Origin: Clostridium beijerinckii
GTDB taxonomy: Bacteria; Bacillota; Clostridia; Clostridiales; Clostridiaceae
Length of the DNA: 64,000 bases
NCBI GenBank assembly: GCA_003129525.1
Contig: CP029329.1
Location: 1,000,001 to 1,064,000 of the forward strand
Direction of reading: 5' to 3'
Shown: positions 11,517 to 21,409 of the stretch, one piece after another
Layout of the letters: each line of letters opens with the position of its first letter
Numbering within the stretch: position 1 is the stretch's first letter
Translations under genes and position numbers: made by a program
Notes under the pieces: generated by a model
Databases searched by the model: none
Told to the model about the DNA's origin: nothing
The model's input: the letters and a program-made list of their open reading frames with translations, nothing else

Positions 11517-14500
11517 ATGGGTGAAACTAAATGGACTGATGAACAATTAAGTGCAATTGAAACAAGAAATTGTAACTTATTAGTTGCAGCGGCTGCCGGT
11601 TCTGGTAAGACTGCTGTATTAGTAGAAAGAATTATAAGGATAGTTACAAATGAAGAAAATCCAGTTGATATAGATAAATTATTGGTTGTAACATTTACCA
11701 ATGCAGCAGCATCTGAAATGAGAGAGAGAATAGCTAATGCAATATCAAAAGAATTAGAAATAAATCCAAATTCTAAAAATCTTCAAAAACAATTAACGTT
11801 GTTAAATAGAGCTAATATTACAACCATGCATTCATTTTGTTTAGATGTAATTAAAAATAACTTTCATAAGATTGATTTAGATCCATCATTTAGAATAGGA
11901 GATCAAACAGAAGGCGTATTAATTAAAGCGGAAGTAATAGAGGAACTTTTTGAAGATAAATATGATGATGAAGATATAGAATTTACTAACTTAGTTGAAG
12001 CATTTAGTAGTTACAAGAATGATGATAATCTGAAAGATTTGGTTCTAAATATATACAATTTTACTATGTCAGGGCCATGGCCGGAAAAATGGCTTAATGA
12101 TAGCGCAGAGGCTTTTAAGATTAGCACATTAGTAGAGTTAAATGAAACTAAATGGGTTAAGGTTTTAGTTGAAAGTATAAAAATTGAGATTGAAGGATAT
12201 ATAAAGATGATGGAAAAAGCCATTGAAATAATTAATGAAACTGATGGCTTAGAACCTTATTTAGATAATTTTATAAGTGAACTAGGAGATATAAGAAGTA
12301 TCTATGAATCTAGTAATAATGGATTAGATGAAATGTATAAAGTATTATCATCAATTGTGTTTAGTAGATTAAAATCCATAAAAAAAGATAAGGTTTCAGA
12401 TGAAGATGCGCAAAATACTGTAAAAAAGATTAGAGATGATATTAAAAAGAAAATATCCGAACTAATAAATAATACATTTGCAGTAACACCACAGCAAATG
12501 TTAGTTAATATTCAGGAGTCATATCCTTATATAAAAAAATTAACAGAAATTGTTTTAGAATTCAGTAATAGATTTAATAAAAGGAAAAAGGAAAAGAACA
12601 TATTAGATTTTAATGATTTAGAACATTTTTGCTTGAGAATATTAATTGATTACGATGAAGACAAAAATATAATTCCATCTAAGGTTGCTGAAAATTTCAA
12701 AGAATACTTTGATGAAGTACTTGTAGATGAGTATCAAGATTCTAATAATGTGCAAGAAACTATAATAGGTTTGGTTTCTAGAAAAGAATCTGATAATCCT
12801 AATATGTTTATGGTTGGAGATGTTAAACAAAGTATATATAGATTTAGACAAGCAAAGCCTGAATTATTTATTGATAAATATAATACTTATAAATTAAATG
12901 AAGGGAAAAACAGAAAAATTCAATTATATAAGAATTTTAGAAGTAGAAAAGAAGTTATTGATGGAGTAAATTATATATTTAAAGAAGTAATGTCTAAAAT
13001 AGTTGGGGAATTGGAATATACAGATGAGGAAGCATTAAATTTAGGCGCAAGCTATAAAGATAATGATGACAATGTAATCATTGGTGGTGCAATAGAGCTT
13101 AATATAGTAGATAAAAATTATGAAGGAACAATTGAAGATAGTTCAGGAGATTCATTTGAGGAGCAAGAAGAAATTGAGAATGTAAATTTGGAAGGTAGAA
13201 TTGTTGCTAAAAAAATTAAAGAATTAATGTCTATAAATGGAGATAAAGTATTTAATGTTTTAGATAAGGAAACAGCTGAATATAGACCCTTAAGATATAA
13301 GGATATAGTAATTCTATTAAGAGCAACAAAAAATTGGTCTGAGAGCCTATTAGAAGAGCTAGGGGCAGAAGGAATCCCTGTATATGCAGATACAGGATCA
13401 GGATATTTTGAGTCAATTGAAATTAGAACTATAATATCTCTTTTAAAAGTTATTGATAATCCAATGCAAGATGTTCCGATGATAGCATTATTAAGATCTC
13501 CAATTATGAATTTCTCAGCAGATGAATTAAGTGATGTTAGACTTGTAAACAAAGATAATTATTTTTATGAAAATGTGAAGTATATAAGTAAAGAAGTTTA
13601 TGACGTTAAAGAAATACTTTATTCAAAAGAATTAATAGACAAATGTAAGTATTTGGTTAATTGCATTGATAAGTGGAGAAATAAATCAATTTATATGGCA
13701 ATTGATGAGTTCATATGGTCCTTATATATGGATACAGCATACTATGGATATGTCGGAGCTATGCCAAATGGAGTATTGAGGCAAGCAAATTTAAAAATAT
13801 TGTTCCAAAGAGCAAAGCAATTTGAGAAAACAAGTTTCAAAGGTTTATTTAATTTTATAAACTATATCAATAAACTTATAAAGTCGTCAGGAGACATGGG
13901 AAGTGCTAAAATATTAGGAGAAAATGAAGATGTAGTAAGAATCATGAGCATTCATAAAAGTAAGGGATTAGAATTTCCAGTAGTATTCTTATGTGGAACA
14001 GGAAAGAATTTCAATTTAATGGATTTAAATAAGAATATGCTATATCACGATGAACTAGGACTTGGACCTGATTTTGTAGATTTAGAAAAAAGGTTTAGTA
14101 TAGGAACTTTAGCTAAGGAAGCAATAAAAAAGAAGATGAAGCTTGAAACATTATCAGAAGAGATGAGAATACTTTATGTTGCATGTACAAGAGCAAAGGA
14201 AAAATTAATTATAACAGGTGCAATTAGAAACACTCAAAAAGCCATAGAAAAATGGATGAGTTCAGCATCATTAAATCATAATATTATTTTACCATCTGAA
14301 GTTTTAAAAGGAAGATCATATTTAGATTGGATTGGTATGGCATTATGTCAACATAATGATGGAATTAAACTTAGAGAGGCTATTGGTGTCACAAATGAAA
14401 TATCAAGAGATGATGACTCTAAATGGGAAATAAATTTATGGAATAAAAATGATTTAATTAATAGAGTTGATTTAGAGGATATAGATACTGATGGTAAATA

Positions 14501-15260
14501 TGAATCAAAAATTACTTATGTTGACTCAATGAATAAAACGATTATGGAAGAAGTAAATAGAAGATTATCATATGAATATCCATTAAAAGCATCAACTATT
14601 CTTAAAAGTAATATTTCAGTTTCTGATTTAAAGAGAAAAAATATTGAAGAAGATTATGATATTCAAGAAATTTATAGAGAAAAAGTTATAATTACGCCTA
14701 AATTCATTAAGGAGAGAAAGGGTTTAACTCCAGCTGAAAGAGGTACAGCAGTCCACTTTGTAATGAAAAAAATAGATTTTAATAGAGTTTCATCTATAAA
14801 AGAAATTGAAGAACAGTTACAGGAGTTAGTTGAAGGTGAATTCTTACTTAAAGAAGAATTAAAAGTTATTAATCCATATAAAATATTAAATTTCTTCAAA
14901 TCTAGTTTAGGTAGAAATATACTTGAACTAAATGAGAGCGATAAAAAAATTTATAGGGAAGTACCGTTTTATACTGAAATAAGTAGCTTAGAGATAGATA
15001 ATACTTTAGATGATAAATATAAGGATGAAAAAGTAAGATTACAAGGTATAATTGACTGCTTCTTTGAATATAATGAGGATTTAATACTTTTAGATTATAA
15101 AACTGATTATGTGAAAGATGGAGATGAGGATGCCCTTAAAGAAAAATATAAAAAACAATTAGATTATTATAGTGATGCAATATTTAAGATGACAGGTAAA
15201 AAAGTTAGCTATAAATATTTATATTCATTTTCTTTAGAGAAAGAAATTCAAATTGATTAA
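11517..15260 (+). CDS. addA: AddA subunit of the AddAB helicase-nuclease
   Basis: 1247 aa, the usual length. UvrD-like helicase motifs run in order: Q-motif region [10 protein letters not shown] (6-15), Walker [14 protein letters not shown] (near 24-36), Walker [13 protein letters not shown], and later [15 protein letters not shown] and [13 protein letters not shown]. The C-terminal nuclease has [14 protein letters not shown] and a QLDYYSDAI helix. AddA is the 3'-5' motor and the nuclease for the 3'-ended strand. Together with AddB it processes DNA ends for recombinational repair. The ribosome binding site is AGGAGG at 11502-11507, overlapping the addB stop, so translation is probably coupled. 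Confidence 0.96.
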   Translation: MGETKWTDEQLSAIETRNCNLLVAAAAGSGKTAVLVERIIRIVTNEENPVDIDKLLVVTFTNAAASEMRERIANAISKELEINPNSKNLQKQLTLLNRANITTMHSFCLDVIKNNFHKIDLDPSFRIGDQTEGVLIKAEVIEELFEDKYDDEDIEFTNLVEAFSSYKNDDNLKDLVLNIYNFTMSGPWPEKWLNDSAEAFKISTLVELNETKWVKVLVESIKIEIEGYIKMMEKAIEIINETDGLEPYLDNFISELGDIRSIYESSNNGLDEMYKVLSSIVFSRLKSIKKDKVSDEDAQNTVKKIRDDIKKKISELINNTFAVTPQQMLVNIQESYPYIKKLTEIVLEFSNRFNKRKKEKNILDFNDLEHFCLRILIDYDEDKNIIPSKVAENFKEYFDEVLVDEYQDSNNVQETIIGLVSRKESDNPNMFMVGDVKQSIYRFRQAKPELFIDKYNTYKLNEGKNRKIQLYKNFRSRKEVIDGVNYIFKEVMSKIVGELEYTDEEALNLGASYKDNDDNVIIGGAIELNIVDKNYEGTIEDSSGDSFEEQEEIENVNLEGRIVAKKIKELMSINGDKVFNVLDKETAEYRPLRYKDIVILLRATKNWSESLLEELGAEGIPVYADTGSGYFESIEIRTIISLLKVIDNPMQDVPMIALLRSPIMNFSADELSDVRLVNKDNYFYENVKYISKEVYDVKEILYSKELIDKCKYLVNCIDKWRNKSIYMAIDEFIWSLYMDTAYYGYVGAMPNGVLRQANLKILFQRAKQFEKTSFKGLFNFINYINKLIKSSGDMGSAKILGENEDVVRIMSIHKSKGLEFPVVFLCGTGKNFNLMDLNKNMLYHDELGLGPDFVDLEKRFSIGTLAKEAIKKKMKLETLSEEMRILYVACTRAKEKLIITGAIRNTQKAIEKWMSSASLNHNIILPSEVLKGRSYLDWIGMALCQHNDGIKLREAIGVTNEISRDDDSKWEINLWNKNDLINRVDLEDIDTDGKYESKITYVDSMNKTIMEEVNRRLSYEYPLKASTILKSNISVSDLKRKNIEEDYDIQEIYREKVIITPKFIKERKGLTPAERGTAVHFVMKKIDFNRVSSIKEIEEQLQELVEGEFLLKEELKVINPYKILNFFKSSLGRNILELNESDKKIYREVPFYTEISSLEIDNTLDDKYKDEKVRLQGIIDCFFEYNEDLILLDYKTDYVKDGDEDALKEKYKKQLDYYSDAIFKMTGKKVSYKYLYSFSLEKEIQID

Positions 15261-15262
15261 AT

Positions 15263-15366
15263 TAAGGCACATGAAAGAAAATAACAAGTCAAAGATGCGA
15301 TGTCTATTTTATCTTAAGACAAAATAGGATAGCATATTGACCTGTTATTTTTTGCAAGGTGCTTAA
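15263..15366. repeat. Palindromic MITE-like repeat (family A), full copy
   Basis: A 104-bp near-complete palindrome bounded by TTAAGGCAC and GGTGCTTAA. The arms continue through AAAATAACAAGTCAA/TTGACCTGTTATTTT and ATGCGATGTCTATTTT/AAAATAGGATAGCAT. Related copies lie at 19567, 30903, 51299 and 63393. It separates the convergent addA and L,D-transpeptidase genes and could also stop transcription from both sides. Confidence 0.75.
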
Positions 15367-15424
15367 AAAAAGAATAAAAAGTTAATTAAATAATATTTTG
15401 TAAGTTTATATTAGATTAGATTGA

Positions 15425-16606
15425 TTATTTAATTATTACTTTACTTCCTTTAGGAACATTAGTGTAAATCCATTTAGCATCATCAATGGAAAGTCTAACA
15501 CAACCATGAGACGACGGCTTATTCATTGTATAATCTAAAACATTAGTTTTATCTTTATCAAATGGAACTGAATGAAATAAAATATCTCCAGTAATTTGAG
15601 TCCAATACTTACCTCCCTGTTCATATTTATCTGAAAAAAACCAATCACCCTTTTCTTTAATAGAAAAAGATCCAGAAGGAGTATCTTCACCACTTATTCC
15701 AGTAGAACAAGGACATAGTCTAACTAATTGCCATTTATCAGGTGTTCCTTTATAGATATAAGTTTTTTGATTTTCTAGATTCACGTTGATAAGGTAAGAT
15801 GTAGTACTTTCAATATTTAATGTATTAATGTTATTTGGAGATATAGTAGTTGTTAATGCACGTGAGGAAGCTTCAATAATAGCAGAGTTCTTATCTAAGT
15901 ATTCTTGTTGCTTTGCTTTAATTTCCATTACTTTTTCTTTTACATTAATATCATTTCCTAAGATATCACTATTGTTTGAAATTTTGGAGAGGGCTTCATT
16001 ATAATAATCATTGCTAACTAGATTATCGCAATAAGCTAATAAGTTTTCTTTAAATTTATTTTTTGAATTATTTAAGTATATTAATGACTCAGAATAATTT
16101 AAATCTAAAGTAGAGACTTTTTTAAAACAAGATATTGCTTCTATATAGTTTTCAGTATTGAAATAATCTACACCAGTATTATAATTTTTAGTAGAATCCT
16201 GAATTAAATCTATTGAAGCAGAGATATTATATAATTGAGCATATGGTATTATATTATAACGTTGTATTTCCTTGAGTTGTATTAATGCATCTTCGGATGA
16301 TATATTTTTATTTTGAATATCTTCTGACAAAGCAGTAATATTAGTATTAAAATAATTATAAATATCATTATTCATCATTAACAGCTTAAATGGATTAAAA
16401 TTTTGTTTAGTTAATAATAAATTATTGGCTTCTGAGAATTTATAATCATTAAAATTTGTTTTAAAAGTACCAATGAATTTGTTATATTTATAAGATTCAT
16501 AAATACCACTTAAACATATAATTATAAGTAATGCTAATAAACATATGATTTTCTTATATATCTTCTTAATTTTTGTTTTATTATGATAAGTTTTATTTAT
16601 TTTCAA
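15425..16606 (-). CDS. Membrane-anchored L,D-transpeptidase (YkuD domain)
   Basis: 393 aa. A short basic N-terminus is followed by one membrane segment (about residues 20-40, IICLLALLIIICLSGIY). A middle region of roughly 220 residues is helical with tetratricopeptide-like pairs (TGVDYFNTENYIEAISCFKKV). The C-terminal YkuD domain ends in SSHGCVRLSIDDAKW, with the catalytic Cys at 369 and His at 367. Such enzymes form 3-3 cross-links in peptidoglycan or attach proteins to it outside the cytoplasmic membrane. A ribosome binding site (AGGAGGC in the minus direction) lies at 16614-16620. The gene is single and divergent from the DUF1189 gene. A role in the vegetative wall versus spore cortex cannot be decided. 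Confidence 0.9.
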   Translation of the reverse strand: MKINKTYHNKTKIKKIYKKIICLLALLIIICLSGIYESYKYNKFIGTFKTNFNDYKFSEANNLLLTKQNFNPFKLLMMNNDIYNYFNTNITALSEDIQNKNISSEDALIQLKEIQRYNIIPYAQLYNISASIDLIQDSTKNYNTGVDYFNTENYIEAISCFKKVSTLDLNYSESLIYLNNSKNKFKENLLAYCDNLVSNDYYNEALSKISNNSDILGNDINVKEKVMEIKAKQQEYLDKNSAIIEASSRALTTTISPNNINTLNIESTTSYLINVNLENQKTYIYKGTPDKWQLVRLCPCSTGISGEDTPSGSFSIKEKGDWFFSDKYEQGGKYWTQITGDILFHSVPFDKDKTNVLDYTMNKPSSHGCVRLSIDDAKWIYTNVPKGSKVIIK

Positions 16607-16769
16607 GAAAATGCCTCCTAGTCAAGTAACTAATAAGTTAAAAGAGTATTTGAATAAAACATAAATATTAAAATAACAGTATATCCTCTTTTATCTATAA
16701 TATTGACAATAAAAGCAAATAATAAACATATGCATTATAAAACTAAATAATACTAATGTGGAGGGAAAT

Positions 16770-17252
16770 GTGAAAGATAAAACTAATTTTTTTAAAAGGG
16801 TTATGACTTCTATATATGACATAAAGGTTTTTTCTAAATATGTTAAAGAAGGAATTGTTAAATCAATTTCATATGCAGTGTTACTTACTTTAATTTTAGT
16901 TGGAGTAAAAGATATTTTTATTGGATATAAAACTCATAATATTGAAATGATAAGTTTTATATATGCAATAGGTATGGATTTTGGAACAGCATTTTTAAAC
17001 TTAATGTTTAATTGTTTAATTGTAACTGCGGTTGCATCACTTTTTACACTATTCATGAATATGGTAGTTAAATATGCTGCATTATATTCAGTAACGTTAT
17101 ATGCAGCTACATTGCCATTAATAATTCAAACTATATTGGAAACTGTTAATCCAGATATAAGTTTTGACACTATGTTTATTATAGGGACGTTAACGTATGT
17201 TATATTAATATTAAAGTATATAAAAGACGAAATAATAAAAAACCTTAATTAA
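16770..17252 (+). CDS. DUF1189-like membrane protein
   Basis: About 160 aa from a GTG start 4 nt after GGAGGG (16760-16765); a GTG at 16758 is the alternative. The opening FFKRVMTSIYDIKVFSKYVKEG (in part) resembles DUF1189 proteins. Three to four hydrophobic segments follow at about residues 28-45, 60-95, 100-120 and 132-148. DUF1189 members are usually longer, with an extracytoplasmic loop between the first and later membrane helices. That loop appears absent here. Function is unknown. It is upstream of a histidine kinase but separated by 105 nt, so a joint transcript is only possible. Confidence 0.6.
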   Translation: MKDKTNFFKRVMTSIYDIKVFSKYVKEGIVKSISYAVLLTLILVGVKDIFIGYKTHNIEMISFIYAIGMDFGTAFLNLMFNCLIVTAVASLFTLFMNMVVKYAALYSVTLYAATLPLIIQTILETVNPDISFDTMFIIGTLTYVILILKYIKDEIIKNLN

Positions 17253-17357
17253 AATTTTATTTAGGTCAGAGTTGTTAACTGGGAAAAAATATGATATTAT
17301 ATACTAAGGGTATATGGTAAAAAAAGTAAAATAGATAATAAAAAAGGGGATTTGAAA

Positions 17358-18263
17358 ATGGTTGAGGTTGATATTTTAAAAGATGATCAGGTAGATAATG
17401 ATTATATGTTAATCAAGGGGGAACTTGCGAAACTCTCAAAGGAAGAATTAATTAATAAGCTCATAAAATTATCAGAAGGTAAAAATGCTCAAGAAGATTT
17501 TATTTTAAATATTTCTCATGATTTAAGATCACCGCTAAATATAATATTAAGTATTTTTCAATGTTATAAGGATGAATATAAAGACATAGAAAAGGGTAGT
17601 GAATTTAAAGAACATATGGAAAGTATAAAAAGAAATGCATATAAGATATTAAAGCTTGTAGATAATCTTATAGATACTACAAAATTAGAAAAAGAATATT
17701 ATAATCTTAAAAGATATAATTTAGATATAATTAATTTAATAGAATGGAATATATCATCTATAGATAAATACGCTAAACAAAAAAACATATCATTAGTTTT
17801 TGATACAAATGTTGAGGAATGTATTATGGCAATAGATCCAGAAGCAATAGATAGAATAATTATGAATTTAATTTCTAATGCAATAAAGTTTTCACCACAG
17901 GGAAGTAGTATATATATAAATACCTGGAAGAGCATTAATCAAATAACTATTTCAATAAGAGATGAGGGTATAGGGATACCTAAGGAAGAACAAAGTACTA
18001 TTTTTAATAGATTTATTCAATCCTCAAAGAATAAAAATAATGAAAATTCCGGAAGTGGGATAGGTTTAGACTTAGTTAGATATTTAACAAAAGCTCATAA
18101 TGGAAGTATAGAACTTATAAGTGAAGAGAATAGTGGGTCTGAGTTTATAATTAAATTACCTATAGAAATGTTAGAATTTAATGAAATACCACAAAATAAA
18201 TGCTTAAATACTCAAAACAAAGTAGAATTACTTGAGTTAGAATTTTCAGATATTTATCTATAA
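17358..18263 (+). CDS. Soluble sensor histidine kinase (orphan)
   Basis: 301 aa without membrane segments. A short N-terminal region is followed by the HisKA domain with the phospho-acceptor in NISHDLRSPLN (His54). The HATPase_c domain has the N box (IIMNLISNAIKFS), G1 (DEGIGIP) and G2 (GSGIGLDLVRYL). The start is the ATG at 17358, 7 nt after AAGGGGA. No response regulator gene is adjacent, so its partner must lie elsewhere, and the signal is unknown. In clostridia orphan kinases can feed the sporulation phosphorelay (Spo0A). Nothing in this sequence proves that here, and the protein lacks a PAS or membrane sensor. Confidence 0.88.
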   Translation: MVEVDILKDDQVDNDYMLIKGELAKLSKEELINKLIKLSEGKNAQEDFILNISHDLRSPLNIILSIFQCYKDEYKDIEKGSEFKEHMESIKRNAYKILKLVDNLIDTTKLEKEYYNLKRYNLDIINLIEWNISSIDKYAKQKNISLVFDTNVEECIMAIDPEAIDRIIMNLISNAIKFSPQGSSIYINTWKSINQITISIRDEGIGIPKEEQSTIFNRFIQSSKNKNNENSGSGIGLDLVRYLTKAHNGSIELISEENSGSEFIIKLPIEMLEFNEIPQNKCLNTQNKVELLELEFSDIYL

Positions 18264-18289
18264 TAAATTAAGATAGATACTATAAATAG

Positions 18290-18330
18290 GTTATCTAAAA
18301 ATAATCAAATAAACTTTATTTTTAGATAAC
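18290..18330. repeat. Perfect 15-bp inverted repeat after the kinase gene
   Basis: GTTATCTAAAAATAA and TTATTTTTAGATAAC separated by 11 nt. It lies 26 nt after the kinase stop but lacks a T run, so its role as a terminator is doubtful. Confidence 0.5.
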
Positions 18331-18451
18331 TAATTCAAGATGGAAACACTATTTAATTAAATATTAAAATAATATTATATAAAATTAATATTATAAACTT
18401 GATTATTATAAGAGCTTGTGATAATATAAATTTGTTGTTTGAAATTAATAT

Positions 18452-18526
18452 GGAGCGTTAGTTAAACGGATATAACCTACCGCTACGGACGGTAAATTGA
18501 TGGTTCGATTCCTTCACGCTCTACCA
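18452..18526 (+). tRNA. tRNA-Arg (anticodon ACG)
   Basis: A 75-nt cloverleaf with anticodon arm TACCG-CTACGGA-CGGTA, T-loop GGTTCGATTCC and encoded CCA. The acceptor GGAGCGT pairs with ACGCTCT, leaving a G1-U72 wobble at the end. The D-arm is compact (GTTAGTTAAACGGATATAAC). The adenine at position 34 would be read as inosine. Confidence 0.92.
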
Positions 18527-18534
18527 AATTCATA

Positions 18535-18576
18535 AAAAGAATGGCTTAACCCTTGAAGTTAAGCCATTCTTTTTAT
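18535..18576. terminator. Bidirectional terminator between tRNA-Arg and psd
   Basis: AAAAGAATGGCTTAAC and GTTAAGCCATTCTTTT form a 16-bp perfect stem with a 7-nt loop, T-rich on the + side and A-rich on the other. It serves both the tRNA and the convergent psd gene, whose stop codon overlaps its edge. Confidence 0.9.
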
Positions 18577-19466
18577 TTTATAATTTTAGAACCAATACGT
18601 TCACCCAATTGAATTTTACATTCAAAGCCTAAATTAGATTGTTCTAAAATATCAGTATCTATTTTCACAGAATTTCTTTCAAAAAATAGTATTGTTGTTG
18701 ATCCTCCAAATTTAAAATAGCCTTTTTCATCACCTTTATTTACGCGAATATTAGGTGAATAAGTTTGGAGTATTGAACCAACACAAGTAGCACCAACTTC
18801 TATATGTAGCACATCTTTAAAATTATCTGATTTAAATAATGACCATTCTCTTTTATTTTCGCAAAAAAGCTTAGGAATACTCTTCAGTGCTATTGGATTT
18901 ACAGAATAGTAATGTCCTTTAATATAGTGATTTTCACAAGGGATGCCTGAGTCCACAAAGTGAAATCTATGATAGTCAGTAGGACATAGTCTTAATATAA
19001 TGCATACTCCATTTGTATATTTATTAGCAATTGTGTCATCATTTATTAATTCTTTTAAACTATAGGTTAAGCCTTTAACTTGAATTATGTTATCTAAATC
19101 AATATTTTCATAAGCAGTAATTCTTCCATCACCAGGAGAAATTAATATATTTTCAGTTTTATTTAGTGGTCTAGCCTCAGGTATTAATTCCCTTATAAAA
19201 AAATCATTAAAGGAATTAAATTCAGAGGTTTTTTTCTTTGCCATGTCCATATCAATATTAAAACTTTCTATAAATGAGGGAATTTTATTAGCACTTAATT
19301 TTGTATCACAAAACATTCCATATATTTTAGAAAATAGTTTCTTTTTAGCAATAAGTTCAGTGATGTTTTTACCAATTGGAGATTCATATGTCCATTCAAT
19401 GTACTTCTTCCCTGCAATGAGTTCTTCTTCATAGGTTTTTGTAGTTCTATTATATACTTCAATCAT
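18573..19466 (-). CDS. psd: Phosphatidylserine decarboxylase proenzyme
   Basis: About 297 aa from ATG 19466 ([19 protein letters not shown] at the N-terminus matches the family start). A longer in-frame form from 19517 adds 17 residues. Neither start has a clear ribosome binding site. The C-terminal [11 protein letters not shown] motif ([11 protein letters not shown]) is the self-cleavage site; the Ser becomes the pyruvoyl group. Substrate-pocket signatures such as [12 protein letters not shown] and the [10 protein letters not shown] strand are present. The enzyme makes phosphatidylethanolamine at the membrane. No pssA gene is adjacent. In clostridia this clade is often near oriC-proximal lipid genes. 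Confidence 0.93.
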   Translation of the reverse strand: MIEVYNRTTKTYEEELIAGKKYIEWTYESPIGKNITELIAKKKLFSKIYGMFCDTKLSANKIPSFIESFNIDMDMAKKKTSEFNSFNDFFIRELIPEARPLNKTENILISPGDGRITAYENIDLDNIIQVKGLTYSLKELINDDTIANKYTNGVCIILRLCPTDYHRFHFVDSGIPCENHYIKGHYYSVNPIALKSIPKLFCENKREWSLFKSDNFKDVLHIEVGATCVGSILQTYSPNIRVNKGDEKGYFKFGGSTTILFFERNSVKIDTDILEQSNLGFECKIQLGERIGSKIIK

Positions 19467-19566
19467 AAATTTAATTGTCAAAACTCTACAAAACAATACA
19501 GATAGAAATTCCATCAAGCTTTATAATGTTACAGTTATGACAAATAACCTCCATTTCTTATTTTAA

Positions 19567-19624
19567 TTAGGCACGTGCATAAAATAGACTAGCATACTAA
19601 CTTGTTATTTTTTTATGTGCCTTA
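19567..19624. repeat. Family A palindromic repeat, internally deleted copy
   Basis: Runs from TTAGGCACGTGCAT to TTATGTGCCTTA. It keeps the right arm of the 15263 copy (AAAATAGACTAGCATACTAACTTGTTATTTTT) but has lost most of the left arm. Confidence 0.65.
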
Positions 19625-19630
19625 TATATA

Positions 19631-19672
19631 TTCGAACTAAATTCTATAATAATACTATGGAATTAGTTCGAA
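19631..19672. repeat. 42-bp inverted repeat upstream of psd/tetR
   Basis: TTCGAACTAAATTCTATA and TATGGAATTAGTTCGAA pair with one bulge around a 7-nt loop. It lies in the divergent psd-tetR region next to the family A repeat. Function unknown; it could be an operator or another small repeat. Confidence 0.5.
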
Positions 19673-19811
19673 TTACTAGAAAATATGCTTTTAATAAATT
19701 ATGTGTAAAAGATATGAATTAGTTTTATTATTTTTACACCTTAAGGCTAATTTTATCACATAAAATGAAAAATTCAAAAATAAGTTAAATTTAATAAATA
19801 TATTATTAAAT

Positions 19812-19824
19812 AATACGACGTATT
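19812..19824. promoter_or_regulatory. Possible TetR-family operator
   Basis: The 13-bp palindrome AATACGACGTATT stands about 85 bp before the tetR start in otherwise featureless A+T-rich DNA (19673-19880). Autoregulation is usual for the family. The assignment is inference only. Confidence 0.3.
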
Positions 19825-19909
19825 CAATTGTAGAATTATGGTGTAATAATCATCTTGATGATATAATAGTTAATGGTAGAATTATGAAGGGGAAATGAGG
19901 AGAAGTATT

Positions 19910-20494
19910 ATGAACAAAACAAAAAACTTGATATTTGAATCTGCAATAAAAGTATTTTCTGAAGCTGGATATAGAGGAGCTACAATGGATGATATAGCTG
20001 CAAATGCAGGACTTGTAAAAGGTACATTGTATTATCATTTTGCAAGTAAGGAAGAAATATTTAATTTTATTGTTGAAGAAGGACTTCAAATATTACAGAA
20101 TCAAGTTAGTAAAGTTCAATATCTTAATGTAGGCCCAATTGAAAAATTGGTAAAAATATGTAGAATACAATTAACTTTTCTTTATGGATATACAAATTTT
20201 TTTAAAGTAGTAATGAGTCAACTATGGGGAAGTGAAAATAGACAAAATGAATTACGTAAAAAAATAAAAAAGTATATAAATGAAATTGAAATTAATATAA
20301 AAGTTGCAATGGAAAATGATGAAATCCAAAAAGGTGATACGGAACTTATAGCATTTCAATTCTTTGGGTCACTATGTTCATCTGCAATATATGAATCAAT
20401 TTATAATGAAAGAACAAATTTAGAAAGTATTATTGAGAGTACAATAAAATTTACATTAAAGGGATTAGGAATAAATATTGAAACCGTAAATTAA
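19910..20494 (+). CDS. TetR/AcrR-family transcriptional regulator
   Basis: 194 aa. The N-terminal HTH (residues about 4-50) reads IFESAIKVFSEAGYRGATMDD (in part) and GLVKGTLYYHFASKEEIF, an archetypal TetR signature. The remainder is an all-helical ligand-binding domain without recognisable specificity. The start is ATG 19910, 7 nt after AGGAG (19898-19902). An earlier ATG at 19895 overlaps that site. The HAD phosphatase gene follows 47 nt downstream. The regulated genes are unknown, with itself and psd as the nearest candidates. Confidence 0.9.
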   Translation: MNKTKNLIFESAIKVFSEAGYRGATMDDIAANAGLVKGTLYYHFASKEEIFNFIVEEGLQILQNQVSKVQYLNVGPIEKLVKICRIQLTFLYGYTNFFKVVMSQLWGSENRQNELRKKIKKYINEIEINIKVAMENDEIQKGDTELIAFQFFGSLCSSAIYESIYNERTNLESIIESTIKFTLKGLGINIETVN

Positions 20495-20541
20495 GAATAA
20501 TATTTGAATATATTAAATCGTGATAATAGGAGAGAAGTTAA

Positions 20542-21330
20542 ATGAGGTTTTTAGCAAGTGATTTAGATGGAACTTTAGTTAGAAATAATAAAGTTATAGA
20601 TAAAGATCTAAAAGCATTAAAGAGATTGAAGGAACTAGGGCATAAAGTAATAGTATCAACGGGCAGAAGTTTAAAAGGTGTAAAAGATATTTTAAGCGAA
20701 TATCCTTTTGAGTACGACTACTTGGTTATGTGTAATGGTGGATTAATAATAGACAAGGAAAATAAAATAATACATGAAAAAGTAATACCTAATAAAATAC
20801 AAAATAAAATAATTACCGATTTCTATAACATGGGAGATTCATTAATATATTATGATGATGGAAATGATACATATATGATAGAAAATGAATCAGTGGATAT
20901 ATCAAATGTAGATGCAGATTTCTTTAATCATTTTTCATATAAAATTACATTGGAGCATGCACTAAGTAACACTATGGATTCACAGATTATGAGTATTTTT
21001 AATGTATCACAATCAATAGAAAAATCAGAATTTATAAGAGATAATTTGTTGGAAAAATACAGTAAGCATATAGAAGCATTTAGGAATCAATGTTTTGTGG
21101 ATATAGTACCTAAATATTGTTCAAAAGGAAATGCCATTATGAGAATATTAGAAGAGGAGAATAAGGGAACAGAAATGTTGTATGCAGTAGGAGATTCTTT
21201 AAATGATGTATCAATGTTCAATATTACAAAAAATAGTTATACATTTAATTCAGCAGAAGAAGTAGTAAAGCCACATGCTGATAATCTTGTTGATTACGTT
21301 TATGAAGTTGTAGAAGATATGTTAAGATAG
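20542..21330 (+). CDS. Cof-type HAD-IIB family phosphatase
   Basis: 262 aa. Motif I is LASDLDGTLV (residues 4-13, nucleophile Asp7). Motif II lies in VIVSTGRS (39-46). Motif III/IV lies in CSKGNAIMRIL and AVGDSLNDVSMF near 213-226. The large C2B cap lies between motifs II and III. These proteins dephosphorylate sugar phosphates, flavin or pyridoxal phosphate, and the substrate cannot be told. Ribosome binding site AGGAGAG at 20528-20534. It ends in a terminator shared with the convergent ABC-F gene. Confidence 0.9.
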   Translation: MRFLASDLDGTLVRNNKVIDKDLKALKRLKELGHKVIVSTGRSLKGVKDILSEYPFEYDYLVMCNGGLIIDKENKIIHEKVIPNKIQNKIITDFYNMGDSLIYYDDGNDTYMIENESVDISNVDADFFNHFSYKITLEHALSNTMDSQIMSIFNVSQSIEKSEFIRDNLLEKYSKHIEAFRNQCFVDIVPKYCSKGNAIMRILEEENKGTEMLYAVGDSLNDVSMFNITKNSYTFNSAEEVVKPHADNLVDYVYEVVEDMLR

Positions 21331-21356
21331 AAAACCTATTAATAATTATATAAAGG

Positions 21357-21403
21357 AATGCCATTTAAAAGGATTTTTGATATTCCCTTTAAATGGCATT
21401 TTT
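21357..21403. terminator. Bidirectional terminator (HAD gene / ABC-F gene)
   Basis: AATGCCATTTAAAAGG pairs with CCTTTAAATGGCATT around a short loop, followed by T on the + strand and preceded by A. Confidence 0.85.
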
Positions 21404-21409
21404 CTAATT

